Positions 1-6,987 of a stretch of 9,233 bases of DNA are shown piece by piece. Both the position numbers and the translations under genes were made by a program. Position 1 is the first letter of the stretch. Each line of letters opens with the position of its first letter. The notes under the pieces are model-generated. The model was not told the DNA's origin. It did no database searches and was given only the letters and a program-made list of their open reading frames with translations. Source of the DNA: Pseudomonadota bacterium (lineage in GTDB: Bacteria > Pseudomonadota > Gammaproteobacteria > Burkholderiales > Burkholderiaceae_D); assembly GCA_023422955.1 (NCBI GenBank), contig JAFAGG010000076.1, positions 1-9,233 on the forward strand. The letters are read 5' to 3'.

Positions 1-57
1 GCTCATATGTCCATGTCTTGAACGGTGAAAGTCCACTCAAATGAATTCCGGCTTAAA

Positions 58-102
58 AGCAAAAGGCGACCGCGAAGTGAATGCATGGTCGCCCTATTTG
101 CT
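58..102. terminator. Strong stem-loop, possible (bidirectional) terminator
   Basis: The arms GGCGACC (65-71) and GGTCGCC (87-93) are perfect complements around a 15-nt loop. The flanking AGCAAA (58-63) and TTTGCT (97-102) extend the helix past a small internal loop (1 nt against 3 nt). On the minus strand the inner stem is followed directly by TTTTGCTTTT, the usual U-rich tail of a Rho-independent terminator; on the plus strand the tail CTATTTGCTATT is weaker. The 15-nt loop is longer than in typical terminators, so a structural RNA element is an alternative. The gene it would terminate would lie outside the window or be a small transcript in this region. Confidence 0.5.
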
Positions 103-120
103 ATTGTCGGTAGCTCTTCA

Positions 121-238
121 ACTTCAGGCCGGCATTTTACTGGATTTTTCCGGGCTACGCCGTATTTTTGACGAAATGCCATTCCTGCCTGATGACATGG
201 AGTGATTTGCAGGCAGAACAAGGCCTGAAGTGCCGGCC
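121..238 (+). repeat. Overlapping long-range inverted repeats, candidate structured leader or small RNA
   Basis: ACTTCAGGCC (121-130) is the exact reverse complement of GGCCTGAAGT (222-231), a 10-bp helix. GGCCGGCA (127-134) is the exact reverse complement of TGCCGGCC (231-238). In a plus-strand RNA that second helix extends to 12 bp (127-138 with 227-238) using two G-U wobbles. The helices share bases 127-130 and 227-231, so only one can form at a time. Between the arms is a smaller hairpin, CTGCCT (185-190) with AGGCAG (211-216). This could be a conformational switch in the hpnC leader, a small RNA, or a decayed repeat. I do not recognise it as a known riboswitch class. Confidence 0.4.
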
Positions 239-372
239 CAAGCCTCATGCAAAACCTGGGCAAAACGGCAGCCAAGGTGTTTTTCCTTTACCATTCGCCA
301 ATCCGAACTGCACTTAAAACTCACAAGCAGAACGTGCAGGCTTCCTCTTTTCTTCTTGGTCCGCAATATTCC

Positions 373-1203
373 ATGTCCGTTGAGCATTACGAAAACTTTC
401 CGGTTGCCTCCCTGCTGTTGCCCGCTCGCCTGCGCCCGGCGGTGAAAACCATCTATGCCTTCGCACGCAGCGCCGACGACCTAGCTGACGAAGGCGATGC
501 CAGCGATCAGGAAAGGCTGGCCGCGCTGAGCGCCTATGAAGCCTCACTGGACCGCATCCGCCAAGGCCAGGCCGACGACTCGCCGCTGTTCGGCAAACTG
601 GCGAAGGTGATCCATCAATACCGGCTTCCGCTTGCGCCATTTTATGATTTGCTCTCCGCCTTCAAGCAGGATGTCGTCACCACCCGCTATCAAGACTTCG
701 ACGCCCTGCTCGATTACTGCCGGCGCTCGGCCGACCCGGTAGGCAGGTTGATGCTTGCGCTCTATGAAGAAGCTTCCGAGCAGAATCTGAATGAATCGGA
801 TGCCATCTGCTCTGCCTTGCAATTGATCAATTTCTGGCAGGACGTTGCAATCGACTGGCAAAAATCGCGCATCTATCTGCCGCTGGATGATCTGGCGCGC
901 TTTCATGTGACGGAGCAGCACATCACGGAAGGACGAACCGATGAAGCTTGGCGCGCCCTGATGCAATTCGAAGTGGAACGCGCGCGGCAAATGATGCTGT
1001 TCGGAGCGCCTTTGACCCTGCGCCTTGAGGGACGCATAGGCTGGGAATTGCGACTGGTAGTGCAAGGTGGCCTACGCATACTCGAAAAGATAGAGCAAGT
1101 CGACTACGATGTCTTTCGGCGCCGACCGACCCTGGGAAAATCTGACTGGCCGCTGCTGGCATGGCGCGCACTGCGCATGAAAACTGCCAGCCGGGACGAG
1201 TAA
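373..1203 (+). CDS. hpnC: Hydroxysqualene synthase HpnC
   Basis: A 276-residue trans-isoprenyl diphosphate synthase of the squalene/phytoene synthase fold. In the HpnCDE route it converts presqualene diphosphate to hydroxysqualene. Visible in the sequence are the first Asp-rich motif SADDLADEGD (residues 33-42), the FARSADD lead-in, and the second motif NFWQDVAIDW (153-162) followed by KSRIYLP. The NFWQDV..DW form, rather than NI.RDV..D, separates HpnC from HpnD. The frame is open upstream to an ATG at 247, but the added 42 residues look unrelated to the family; starting at 373 gives MSVEHYENFPVAS, the usual HpnC N terminus. No Shine-Dalgarno sequence precedes this ATG. It is first of three co-directional genes, 77 nt before hpnD. 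Function is known from the family; the specific assignment rests on motifs and context. Confidence 0.93.
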   Translation: MSVEHYENFPVASLLLPARLRPAVKTIYAFARSADDLADEGDASDQERLAALSAYEASLDRIRQGQADDSPLFGKLAKVIHQYRLPLAPFYDLLSAFKQDVVTTRYQDFDALLDYCRRSADPVGRLMLALYEEASEQNLNESDAICSALQLINFWQDVAIDWQKSRIYLPLDDLARFHVTEQHITEGRTDEAWRALMQFEVERARQMMLFGAPLTLRLEGRIGWELRLVVQGGLRILEKIEQVDYDVFRRRPTLGKSDWPLLAWRALRMKTASRDE

Positions 1204-1280
1204 AAAATGCGGGGCCGGATACCCTTGATGCCGAATGTCGGCTAGCATAGCGACTTTTGCATTTCGTTCACTTCCTATCC
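1204..1280 (+). other. hpnC-hpnD spacer with small hairpin
   Basis: This 77-nt gap contains a short perfect hairpin, GCCGA (1230-1234), loop ATG, TCGGC (1238-1242), without a following T-run, so it is not a convincing terminator. No clear promoter is seen. A TTG at 1257 is in frame with hpnD and would add 8 residues, but neither start has a Shine-Dalgarno sequence. The spacer may influence the relative expression of hpnC and hpnD. Confidence 0.35.
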
Positions 1281-2114
1281 ATGTCTCCCGACGAATACTG
1301 TCAACAGAAAGCGGCGCAGAGCGGCTCCAGTTTTTATTACAGCTTCCTGTTCCTGCCGCCGGAACGCCGGCGCGCAATCACCGCGCTGTATGCGTTTTGT
1401 CGCGAGGTGGACGATACCGTCGATGATTGCACCGATGTTTCCGTCGCACGTACCAAACTGGCGTGGTGGCGCAAGGAAATCTCGGCCATGTATGCAGGCG
1501 CACCGACCCACCCAGTCGCACGCGCGCTGCAGCCGCATACCGAACCCTACTCCCTGAAAGCTGAACATCTGCTGGCCATCGTCGATGGCATGGAAATGGA
1601 CCTGGACCAGACGCGCTACCTCGACTATCCCGGCCTGCAGCGTTATTGCTGGCATGTGGCCGGCGTGGTCGGCGTCCTGTCGGCTTCCATTTTCGGCAGC
1701 ACCAGCGAGCAAACCATACAGTACGCGGAGAAACTGGGACTGGCTTTTCAGCTCACCAATATCATCCGCGACGTCGGCGACGATGCGCGCAAGGGCCGCA
1801 TTTACCTGCCCATGAGCGAGCTGCAGCAATTCGGCGTGACGGCAGCCGATATCCTGAATGCGCGCCACAGCGAGAATTTTGAAAAGCTGATGCGCTTCCA
1901 GTACGAACGCGCACAACGCGCCTACGACGAAGCCTTCGCCCTGCTGCCGCAGCAAGACCGGCGCGCGCAACGCCCGGGCCTGATCATGGCCGCCATCTAC
2001 CGCACACTGCTGGTTGAAATCGAACGCGACAACTTCCAAGTACTCAATCAGCGCATCTCGCTGACGCCGATCAGAAAACTCTGGCTGGCCTGGAAGACCT
2101 GGGTACGGGGATAA
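1281..2114 (+). CDS. hpnD: Presqualene diphosphate synthase HpnD
   Basis: A 277-residue squalene/phytoene synthase family protein. Known role of the family: condenses two farnesyl diphosphates to presqualene diphosphate, the substrate of HpnC. Both Mg-diphosphate-binding Asp motifs are intact: EVDDTVDD (residues 42-49) and NIIRDVGDDA (160-169), the latter followed by KGRIYLP. SGSSFYYSFLFLP near the N terminus and LAWWRKE (60-66) are also typical of this branch. The ATG at 1281 gives the conserved MSPDEYCQQKAAQSGSSF start; an in-frame TTG at 1257 would add 8 residues. There is no obvious ribosome binding site. The stop codon lies 2 nt before the hpnE start, so hpnD and hpnE are almost certainly co-transcribed and translationally coupled. 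The protein is probably cytosolic or membrane-associated. Confidence 0.95.
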   Translation: MSPDEYCQQKAAQSGSSFYYSFLFLPPERRRAITALYAFCREVDDTVDDCTDVSVARTKLAWWRKEISAMYAGAPTHPVARALQPHTEPYSLKAEHLLAIVDGMEMDLDQTRYLDYPGLQRYCWHVAGVVGVLSASIFGSTSEQTIQYAEKLGLAFQLTNIIRDVGDDARKGRIYLPMSELQQFGVTAADILNARHSENFEKLMRFQYERAQRAYDEAFALLPQQDRRAQRPGLIMAAIYRTLLVEIERDNFQVLNQRISLTPIRKLWLAWKTWVRG

Positions 2115-2116
2115 GC

Positions 2117-3430
2117 ATGCGAATGGCTGCCGTCATCGGTGCCGGCTGGGCCGGTTGCGCTGCTGCGGCGGAACTCGCCGAACACGGCTACCAGGTCAAT
2201 CTGTTCGAAGCCTCGCGCACACTGGGTGGACGGGCGCGCTGCGTGGAAGTGGACGGCAAGCTACTCGACAACGGCCAGCACATCCTGCTGGGCGCCTACA
2301 GCGATACGCTGGCACTGATCAAGCGCCTGGGCCTGCGCGAGCAAGATGCAATACTGCGCCTGCCCTTGCAGATGCGCTACCCGCCCGACAGCGGCGGCAT
2401 GGATTTCGTCGCGCCGCGCCTGCCTGCTCCCTTGCATATGGCAATAGCGCTGCTACGGGCAAAGGGCCTGAGCCGCGACGACAAGCTGGCACTGGCGCGC
2501 TTTACCACCACTGCGCGCTGGATGGGCTGGCGACTGGACAATGACTGTTCCGTCGCCGAATTACTGAGCCGCTACGACCAGACGCCGCGCCTGATCAAAC
2601 TGCTGTGGCAACCGCTATGCATCGCCGCACTCAATACGCCGCTGGAACAGGCGTCGGCACAGGTATTCCTGGCCGTGCTGCGCGACAGCCTGGGCGCGCG
2701 CAAACGCTCCGCCTCCGACATGCTGATCCCGCGCAGCGACCTGAGCACCCTGCTGCCGCAACAGACGGCGCGCTTCGTGCAAGCCCGTGGTGGCAAGGTA
2801 CTGGCGGGACAGGCGGTCAAATCGCTGGAGCGCGGCGACACGCGCTGGACGCTGCACACCGCAAGCGAAAGTTTCGAAGCCGATGTAGTAGTGATCGCCA
2901 CGCCGGTATGGCAGGCTGCGACACTGCTGGATGGCTTGATGGATTGCACGACACTACAAGCCTTCGAACATGAGCCGATCACGACCTGCTACCTGCAATA
3001 TGACGAGCAGCTTGCCCTGCCCCTTCCCTTTTATGCACTGGTCGACGATGCGGCGCAGCAGGCCTGGGGACAGTTCGTGTTTGATAGAGCCTGGCTCAAC
3101 CCGGATCAGAAAGGCCTGCTGGCTGTGGTGATCAGCACGTCGGAAGATGCGATTGAAGCGGGACAGGAAGCGTTGACGCAATCGATTGCACGCCAACTGG
3201 CAACGGCGCTGAATAACGATGCGCTGCTTGCACCGCGCTGGTCGCGCGTCATTACCGAAAAGCGCGCCACCTTTTCCTGCAAGCCTGCCTTGCAACGCCC
3301 CGCCGTCACGACCGATCTGCCCGGCCTGGTGCTGGCTGGCGACTACTGCGAAAGCGAGTATCCGGCCACGCTGGAAACCGCGGTACGCAGCGGCCTGCAG
3401 GCAGCGCGCGCATTGCTGAACAACGCTTAA
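2117..3430 (+). CDS. hpnE: Hydroxysqualene reductase HpnE (squalene-associated FAD-dependent desaturase family)
   Basis: A 437-residue FAD-dependent flavoprotein of the phytoene desaturase/amine oxidase superfamily. In the HpnCDE pathway it reduces hydroxysqualene to squalene. The N terminus carries the dinucleotide-binding motif GAGWAG (residues 8-13) with acidic E31 at the end of the second strand and LGGRA (36-40). The C terminus has the FAD-binding signature LAGDY...YPATLETAVRSG (406-426). Length matches the family. The ATG at 2117 is preceded by GGGGA (2107-2111) with 5-nt spacing, the best ribosome binding site in this operon; a second in-frame ATG at 2123 is possible. It is the last gene of the cassette. 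No squalene-hopene cyclase follows; instead the gene faces radA with a 4-bp gap and no terminator hairpin. Confidence 0.94.
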   Translation: MRMAAVIGAGWAGCAAAAELAEHGYQVNLFEASRTLGGRARCVEVDGKLLDNGQHILLGAYSDTLALIKRLGLREQDAILRLPLQMRYPPDSGGMDFVAPRLPAPLHMAIALLRAKGLSRDDKLALARFTTTARWMGWRLDNDCSVAELLSRYDQTPRLIKLLWQPLCIAALNTPLEQASAQVFLAVLRDSLGARKRSASDMLIPRSDLSTLLPQQTARFVQARGGKVLAGQAVKSLERGDTRWTLHTASESFEADVVVIATPVWQAATLLDGLMDCTTLQAFEHEPITTCYLQYDEQLALPLPFYALVDDAAQQAWGQFVFDRAWLNPDQKGLLAVVISTSEDAIEAGQEALTQSIARQLATALNNDALLAPRWSRVITEKRATFSCKPALQRPAVTTDLPGLVLAGDYCESEYPATLETAVRSGLQAARALLNNA

Positions 3431-3434
3431 GAAT

Positions 3435-4805
3435 TTATTCCTCGTCGCGGATGCGACTCAGCGCTTCATCGATTCTCTCTACCGCAATAATTTTCAAACC
3501 TTCGATCTTCTGCTTGGGCGCATTCGATTTGGGAATCAAAGCGATTGAAAAACCGAGCTTGGCTGCTTCGCGCAGGCGCTCCTGCCCACGCGGCGCAGGA
3601 CGGATTTCACCCGCCAGCCCGACTTCACCGAACACGACCAAGCCTTGCGGCAAAGGCTTGTTGCGCATGGAAGAATGAATCGCCAGCAGCACCGCCAAAT
3701 CCGCTGCCGGCTCGCTGATCTTCACGCCGCCGACCGCATTGATAAACACATCCTGGTCGAAGGCGGCGATACCCGCGTGGCGATGCAAGACCGCCAGCAG
3801 CATGGCCAGGCGGTTCTGCTCAACGCCGACAGCAAGCCGCCGCGCGGTCGGCACATGCGAGGTATCGACCAGCGCCTGTATCTCCACCAGCAAGGGACGC
3901 GTGCCTTCCTGCGTCACCATCACGCAGGAACCCGATACCTGGGTGCCGTGCTGGGACAGGAACAGCGCGGAAGGATTGGATACGCCCTTCAGCCCTTTTT
4001 CCGTCATCGCAAACACGCCCAGTTCATTGACGGCGCCGAAGCGGTTCTTGAATGCGCGCACCAGGCGGAAGCTGGAATGCGTATCGCCTTCGAAATACAG
4101 CACGGTATCAACGATATGCTCCAGCACGCGCGGTCCGGCCAGTGCGCCTTCCTTGGTCACATGCCCGACCATGATGATGCTGATGCCGGATTGCTTGGCC
4201 ACGCGCGTCAGTTGCGCCGCGCATTCGCGCACTTGCGCCACCGAGCCGGGCGCCGACGTCAGGGCATCGGAATAAACGGTTTGTATGGAATCGATGACCG
4301 CCACTTCCGGCTTGTGCTCGGCCAGCGTATTGAGAATTTTCTCCAGCTGGATTTCCGCCTGCAGCTTCAGATCGCGCGCGTCCAGCGCCAGCCGCTTGGC
4401 ACGCAACGCCACCTGCGCACCCGACTCTTCGCCGCTGACATACAAGGCTTTCTTGGTGCGCGACAGGTTGGCCAGCGCCTGCAACAGCAACGTCGATTTG
4501 CCTATGCCGGGGTCGCCGCCGATCAGCACCACGCCGCCCGCCACCAGGCCGCCGCCCAGCACGCGATCGAACTCATCGATGCCCGTGCCAAAGCGCGGCA
4601 CGTCTGAAGCTTCGATATCGGATAGCGTGAGAACAGGCGTCGTCTGCGCCAGCCCCTGGTGTTGCGCCGAGAAACGATTGCCAGCCTGCTCAACCAGGGT
4701 TTCAACCATGGTGTTCCATTGATTGCAGGATGGGCACTGCCCGCTCCACTTGTTGCTGATGCCACCGCATTCGGTGCAGGTGTAATTGGTTTTTACCTTG
4801 GCCAT
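3435..4805 (-). CDS. radA: DNA repair protein RadA (Sms)
   Basis: A 456-residue RecA-like ATPase that promotes branch migration and processing of recombination intermediates. Seen in order: an N-terminal C4 zinc finger (Cys10, Cys13, Cys24, Cys27); Walker A GGDPGIGKST (96-105, Lys103); a Walker B-like strand ending VIDSIQTV; the RadA-specific FKNRFG motif; and a C-terminal Lon protease-like domain with DVFINAVGGVKISEPAADLA and the conserved PRGQERLREA stretch. The frame is open 57 nt further upstream, but the ATG at 4803-4805 gives MAKVKTNYTC, the standard RadA start just ahead of the zinc finger. It lies 14 nt after the alr stop with no evident promoter, so it is probably co-transcribed with alr. 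No SOS box was noticed. Its 3' end converges on hpnE. Confidence 0.97.
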   Translation of the reverse strand: MAKVKTNYTCTECGGISNKWSGQCPSCNQWNTMVETLVEQAGNRFSAQHQGLAQTTPVLTLSDIEASDVPRFGTGIDEFDRVLGGGLVAGGVVLIGGDPGIGKSTLLLQALANLSRTKKALYVSGEESGAQVALRAKRLALDARDLKLQAEIQLEKILNTLAEHKPEVAVIDSIQTVYSDALTSAPGSVAQVRECAAQLTRVAKQSGISIIMVGHVTKEGALAGPRVLEHIVDTVLYFEGDTHSSFRLVRAFKNRFGAVNELGVFAMTEKGLKGVSNPSALFLSQHGTQVSGSCVMVTQEGTRPLLVEIQALVDTSHVPTARRLAVGVEQNRLAMLLAVLHRHAGIAAFDQDVFINAVGGVKISEPAADLAVLLAIHSSMRNKPLPQGLVVFGEVGLAGEIRPAPRGQERLREAAKLGFSIALIPKSNAPKQKIEGLKIIAVERIDEALSRIRDEE

Positions 4806-4819
4806 ATCGACTGAAAAAT

Positions 4820-5899
4820 CTAGCTGCGCTCTATCACTTGCACGCGCGGCATCACGCCGCACATCAGTTCGTATCCTATCGTGCCGGCTGCCTGTGCCAC
4901 GTCATCGATGGGCAAACCCTCGCCCCACAGAATGACGGCGCTGCCGACCCCGGCCTGCGGCACCGGTGTCAGATCGACCGTCAGCATATCCATGGAAACG
5001 CGCCCGACTATGCGCGTCCTGATGCCGTCCACCAGCACCGGCGTGCCGGCCGGCGCATGGCGCGGGTAGCCGTCTGCATAGCCGCACGCCACCACGCCTA
5101 TGCGCATGGACTGGTCGGCCACGAAGGCGCTGCCATAACCCACGGCATCGCCCGCTGCGATTTCCTGCATGCCGATGAGAGCACTGCTTAAAGTCATTGC
5201 GGGACGCAGACCGAATGCGGCGGCTGTCCTGGCGCCGGGCGTAGCGCCATACAACATGACACCCGGCCTGATCCAGTCTGCCGCCATCTCGGAATGCAGC
5301 AGGCAGGCTGCCGAATTGCTGAGGCTGCGCTCACCCGTCAATCCCTCGCAGGCTGCATGAAAGCGACCTGCCTGCTCCTTCATCGGCATGGCATTATCGG
5401 CATCGACTTCGGCATTGGCAAAGTGCGTGGCCAGGCTGATGTTGCGGATGAAGGGCAAGGCGCGCAGCCTTGCATGAGCGGCTTGAAACGCTTCCGGTTT
5501 GAATCCCAGGCGGTTCATGCCGGTATTCATCTTCAGATGCACATCCAGTGTGCCGGGCATGGAACAGGCTTCCAGCATGACCAGTTGCTCGGCACTGTGG
5601 ATGGCGATTTGCAATTGATGCTTCATTACCACCGGCAGATCAGCCGGTTCGAAAAAACCTTCCAGCAGCAGTATGGGCTTGGTCCAGCCCCATTCGCGCA
5701 ACTTCACTGCGGCATCGAGCTCCACCAGCGCCAGCCCGTCAGCATCGGCGAAAGCACGCATCGCTCTTTGCAAGCCATGGCCGTAGGCATTGGCCTTGAC
5801 CACCGCCCACACTTTTGCGCTGCCCGCCTGCCGGCGTGCCAGCGCGAGATTGGATCGCATGGCATCAAGGTCTATGGTGGCGAAGAGCGGTCTGGGCAT
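4820..5899 (-). CDS. alr: Alanine racemase, PLP-dependent
   Basis: A 359-residue fold-type III PLP enzyme interconverting L- and D-alanine, supplying D-Ala for peptidoglycan in the cytosol. The PLP lysine is Lys35 in VVKANAYGHG (33-42). The conserved KMNTGMNRLGF segment holds Lys123 (the lysine often carbamylated in this family) and Arg130. The opposing catalytic tyrosine is Tyr255 in VGYGSAF. RVSMDMLTVDLT near the C terminus is also characteristic. Length matches the family. The ATG at 5897-5899 gives the typical MPRPLFATIDLDA start; no Shine-Dalgarno sequence is visible before it. It follows the DUF1853 gene after 95 nt, which may hold its own promoter, and precedes radA by 14 nt. It could be the biosynthetic alr or a catabolic dadX; the absence of neighbouring dadA favours alr. 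Confidence 0.96.
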   Translation of the reverse strand: MPRPLFATIDLDAMRSNLALARRQAGSAKVWAVVKANAYGHGLQRAMRAFADADGLALVELDAAVKLREWGWTKPILLLEGFFEPADLPVVMKHQLQIAIHSAEQLVMLEACSMPGTLDVHLKMNTGMNRLGFKPEAFQAAHARLRALPFIRNISLATHFANAEVDADNAMPMKEQAGRFHAACEGLTGERSLSNSAACLLHSEMAADWIRPGVMLYGATPGARTAAAFGLRPAMTLSSALIGMQEIAAGDAVGYGSAFVADQSMRIGVVACGYADGYPRHAPAGTPVLVDGIRTRIVGRVSMDMLTVDLTPVPQAGVGSAVILWGEGLPIDDVAQAAGTIGYELMCGVMPRVQVIERS

Positions 5900-5949
5900 G
5901 GAAGGAATTTTTGCGGATAAGGCAAGATGCGGTGATAAAAGCGTTCCTC

Positions 5950-5955
5950 ATTTTA
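5950..5955 (-). promoter_or_regulatory. Candidate -10 element for alr-radA
   Basis: The 95-bp gap between the DUF1853 gene and alr contains TAAAAT on the minus strand, within CGGTAAAAT (5958 to 5950). It is one of the few positions in the gap that fits a sigma-70 -10 element and would give a leader of about 45 nt. No good -35 sequence sits 16-18 nt upstream, so the call is weak. The same 9-mer precedes the thioredoxin-like gene at 8932-8940. Confidence 0.3.
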
Positions 5956-5994
5956 CCGGACAGCACAGAGGATTTCCGGAATGCCGTCGGTTTT

Positions 5995-6987
5995 TTACTT
6001 TGCGCCGGCGGAATCGTGGCTGTCCTTGCGCTGCGCACGCAATCCCGCCCTCGCCTGCCAGTCGTCCGGCACGATGAAACCGCGCTGCCATTCCAGCGCC
6101 ATGTCGCCTTCGCGCTGCAGACAGGCAATCAGTACCGGCATGCTGTCCTGCCCGAACCTGTCTTTCAGTATCGCTTTCAATTGTTCAGGCCTCATTGCCT
6201 GCGACATCTCGACCCTCGCGGGCGCCAGCCATTGCAGGCGCGGCAGGATGAAATAGGCTTCTGACTGCAGCTTATCGAGCTCGCCATACGGACACCAGAA
6301 ACCGCGACAATGGTCGGGCGAAACGCCCAAGTCCTCGGCCCGCCGGCAATCGCCGTCACGATAGAACAGCCAGCCCTTGATCAGTGCCTGAGCTATCGAC
6401 ACTGGCTGCGGCAAGCAAGCCTGCGCGCTGGGATGTTCCGACAGCTTCAGTTGCTGGTTCAATACCTTGCCTATCTTTGCGCCCAGGGTATCGGCCAGAT
6501 TGGGCCCTACGAAATAATCGACATGTTGTCCCTGGCCGCTGGCTTCCAGCAAGTACAACTTGCTGGCGAACTCCCAGTGCGTGAAGCCGTTTGGCGTATG
6601 CAGCAGAAAATCAAACTCGCCTACAGTGCGGTTTTTTCCTTCCCGTACCGGCACGCCATGCGCCGCCAGCATGCCGAGATGCTCCAGGTAGAACCCCACC
6701 AGGGTTTCCGCATAACGGCCGAGGCGGGTAAAGGGCGTCAGGTGCAGACGCGCATGCAGGGAAGCGGCATCCTGGTCCAGCGCCAGCAGCCAAGCTCGCG
6801 TGGCATCCGATCCTGCGCCGGGCAAGGATGCAATGCGTCCTTGCCATTGCGGCGCTGCCGGATTGAGCAAGTCAGGAGAATCGATCAGCCAGGCCAGTGC
6901 CCGCACATGCGGATCACGCAGCTCACTCCAGCGGGAATGAAAAACGCTTTGGCAACTGACTGCCGGCTCAAGATGACGTCTGTGCAT
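5995..6987 (-). CDS. DUF1853 family protein, possible PD-(D/E)XK-like nuclease fold
   Basis: A 330-residue protein of unknown function, recognised as DUF1853 from its N-terminal core LRDPHVRALAWLIDSPDLL (residues 23-41), the helix LGRYAETLVGFYLEH (89-103) and the central block GEFDFLL (123-129) plus HWEFASKLYL (137-146). E94, D126, E139 and K143 are arranged much like the acidic residues and lysine of PD-(D/E)XK nucleases, although Lys is at E+4 rather than E+2. That fold assignment is inference. No signal peptide or membrane segment is apparent, so it is probably cytosolic. The chosen ATG (6985-6987) lies inside the 3' end of the upstream glycosylase gene, overlapping it by 20 nt, with no clear ribosome binding site. 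Family membership is fairly sure; no biochemical role is claimed. Confidence 0.8.
   Translation of the reverse strand: MHRRHLEPAVSCQSVFHSRWSELRDPHVRALAWLIDSPDLLNPAAPQWQGRIASLPGAGSDATRAWLLALDQDAASLHARLHLTPFTRLGRYAETLVGFYLEHLGMLAAHGVPVREGKNRTVGEFDFLLHTPNGFTHWEFASKLYLLEASGQGQHVDYFVGPNLADTLGAKIGKVLNQQLKLSEHPSAQACLPQPVSIAQALIKGWLFYRDGDCRRAEDLGVSPDHCRGFWCPYGELDKLQSEAYFILPRLQWLAPARVEMSQAMRPEQLKAILKDRFGQDSMPVLIACLQREGDMALEWQRGFIVPDDWQARAGLRAQRKDSHDSAGAK

Larger units (their letters stand above)
1..372. other. Non-coding, structured region upstream of hpnC
   Basis: No convincing protein gene is seen in these 372 bases, which look more AT-rich than the rest of the window. Open frames exist on both strands (for example a 90-codon minus-strand frame over 3-275), but their translations match nothing I recognise and they coincide with long inverted repeats. 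The region holds a strong stem-loop at 58-102 and overlapping inverted repeats between 121 and 238, listed separately. A clear sigma-70 promoter for hpnC is not visible; a TTGACG at 168-173 has no good -10 partner at normal spacing. The segment may combine the terminator of an upstream gene outside the window with the leader of hpnC, or may contain a small RNA. What lies before position 1 is unknown. Confidence 0.6.

Noticed and set aside
21..34. AACGGTGAAAGTCC resembles a motif seen in bacterial group II introns
   Set aside because: The expected flanking complementary arm is absent and no domain V/VI or reverse transcriptase is visible. A fragment reaching in from before position 1 cannot be excluded.
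3..275. 90-codon open frame on the minus strand in the upstream region
   Set aside because: The translation has no recognisable family features, there is no ribosome binding site, and it runs across the inverted repeats and the 58-102 hairpin. Also rejected: an overlapping minus-strand frame at 124-387.
247..372. 42-residue N-terminal extension of HpnC from the ATG at 247
   Set aside because: The extension does not look like family sequence, has no ribosome binding site, and the ATG at 373 gives the standard HpnC N terminus.
1275..2039. 254-codon minus-strand frame within hpnD
   Set aside because: Antisense shadow of a gene with intact catalytic motifs; no family resemblance of its own.
3645..4607. 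320-codon plus-strand open frame antisense to radA
   Set aside because: It lies wholly inside radA, which has all its family motifs. The translation is rich in Arg/His/Gln, as expected of a GC-rich antisense shadow.
5909..5919. DnaA-box-like TTATCCGCA on the minus strand before alr
   Set aside because: Single copy with one mismatch to TTATCCACA and no cluster or origin context; expected by chance.
5294..5920. 208-codon plus-strand frame opposite alr
   Set aside because: Antisense to alr, whose active-site residues are all present; no independent evidence.
5976..5996. Possible plus-strand terminator: CCG...CGG followed by TTTTTT
   Set aside because: The stem is only 3-4 bp and no plus-strand gene is upstream. 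The T-run is the end of the DUF1853 gene on the other strand.
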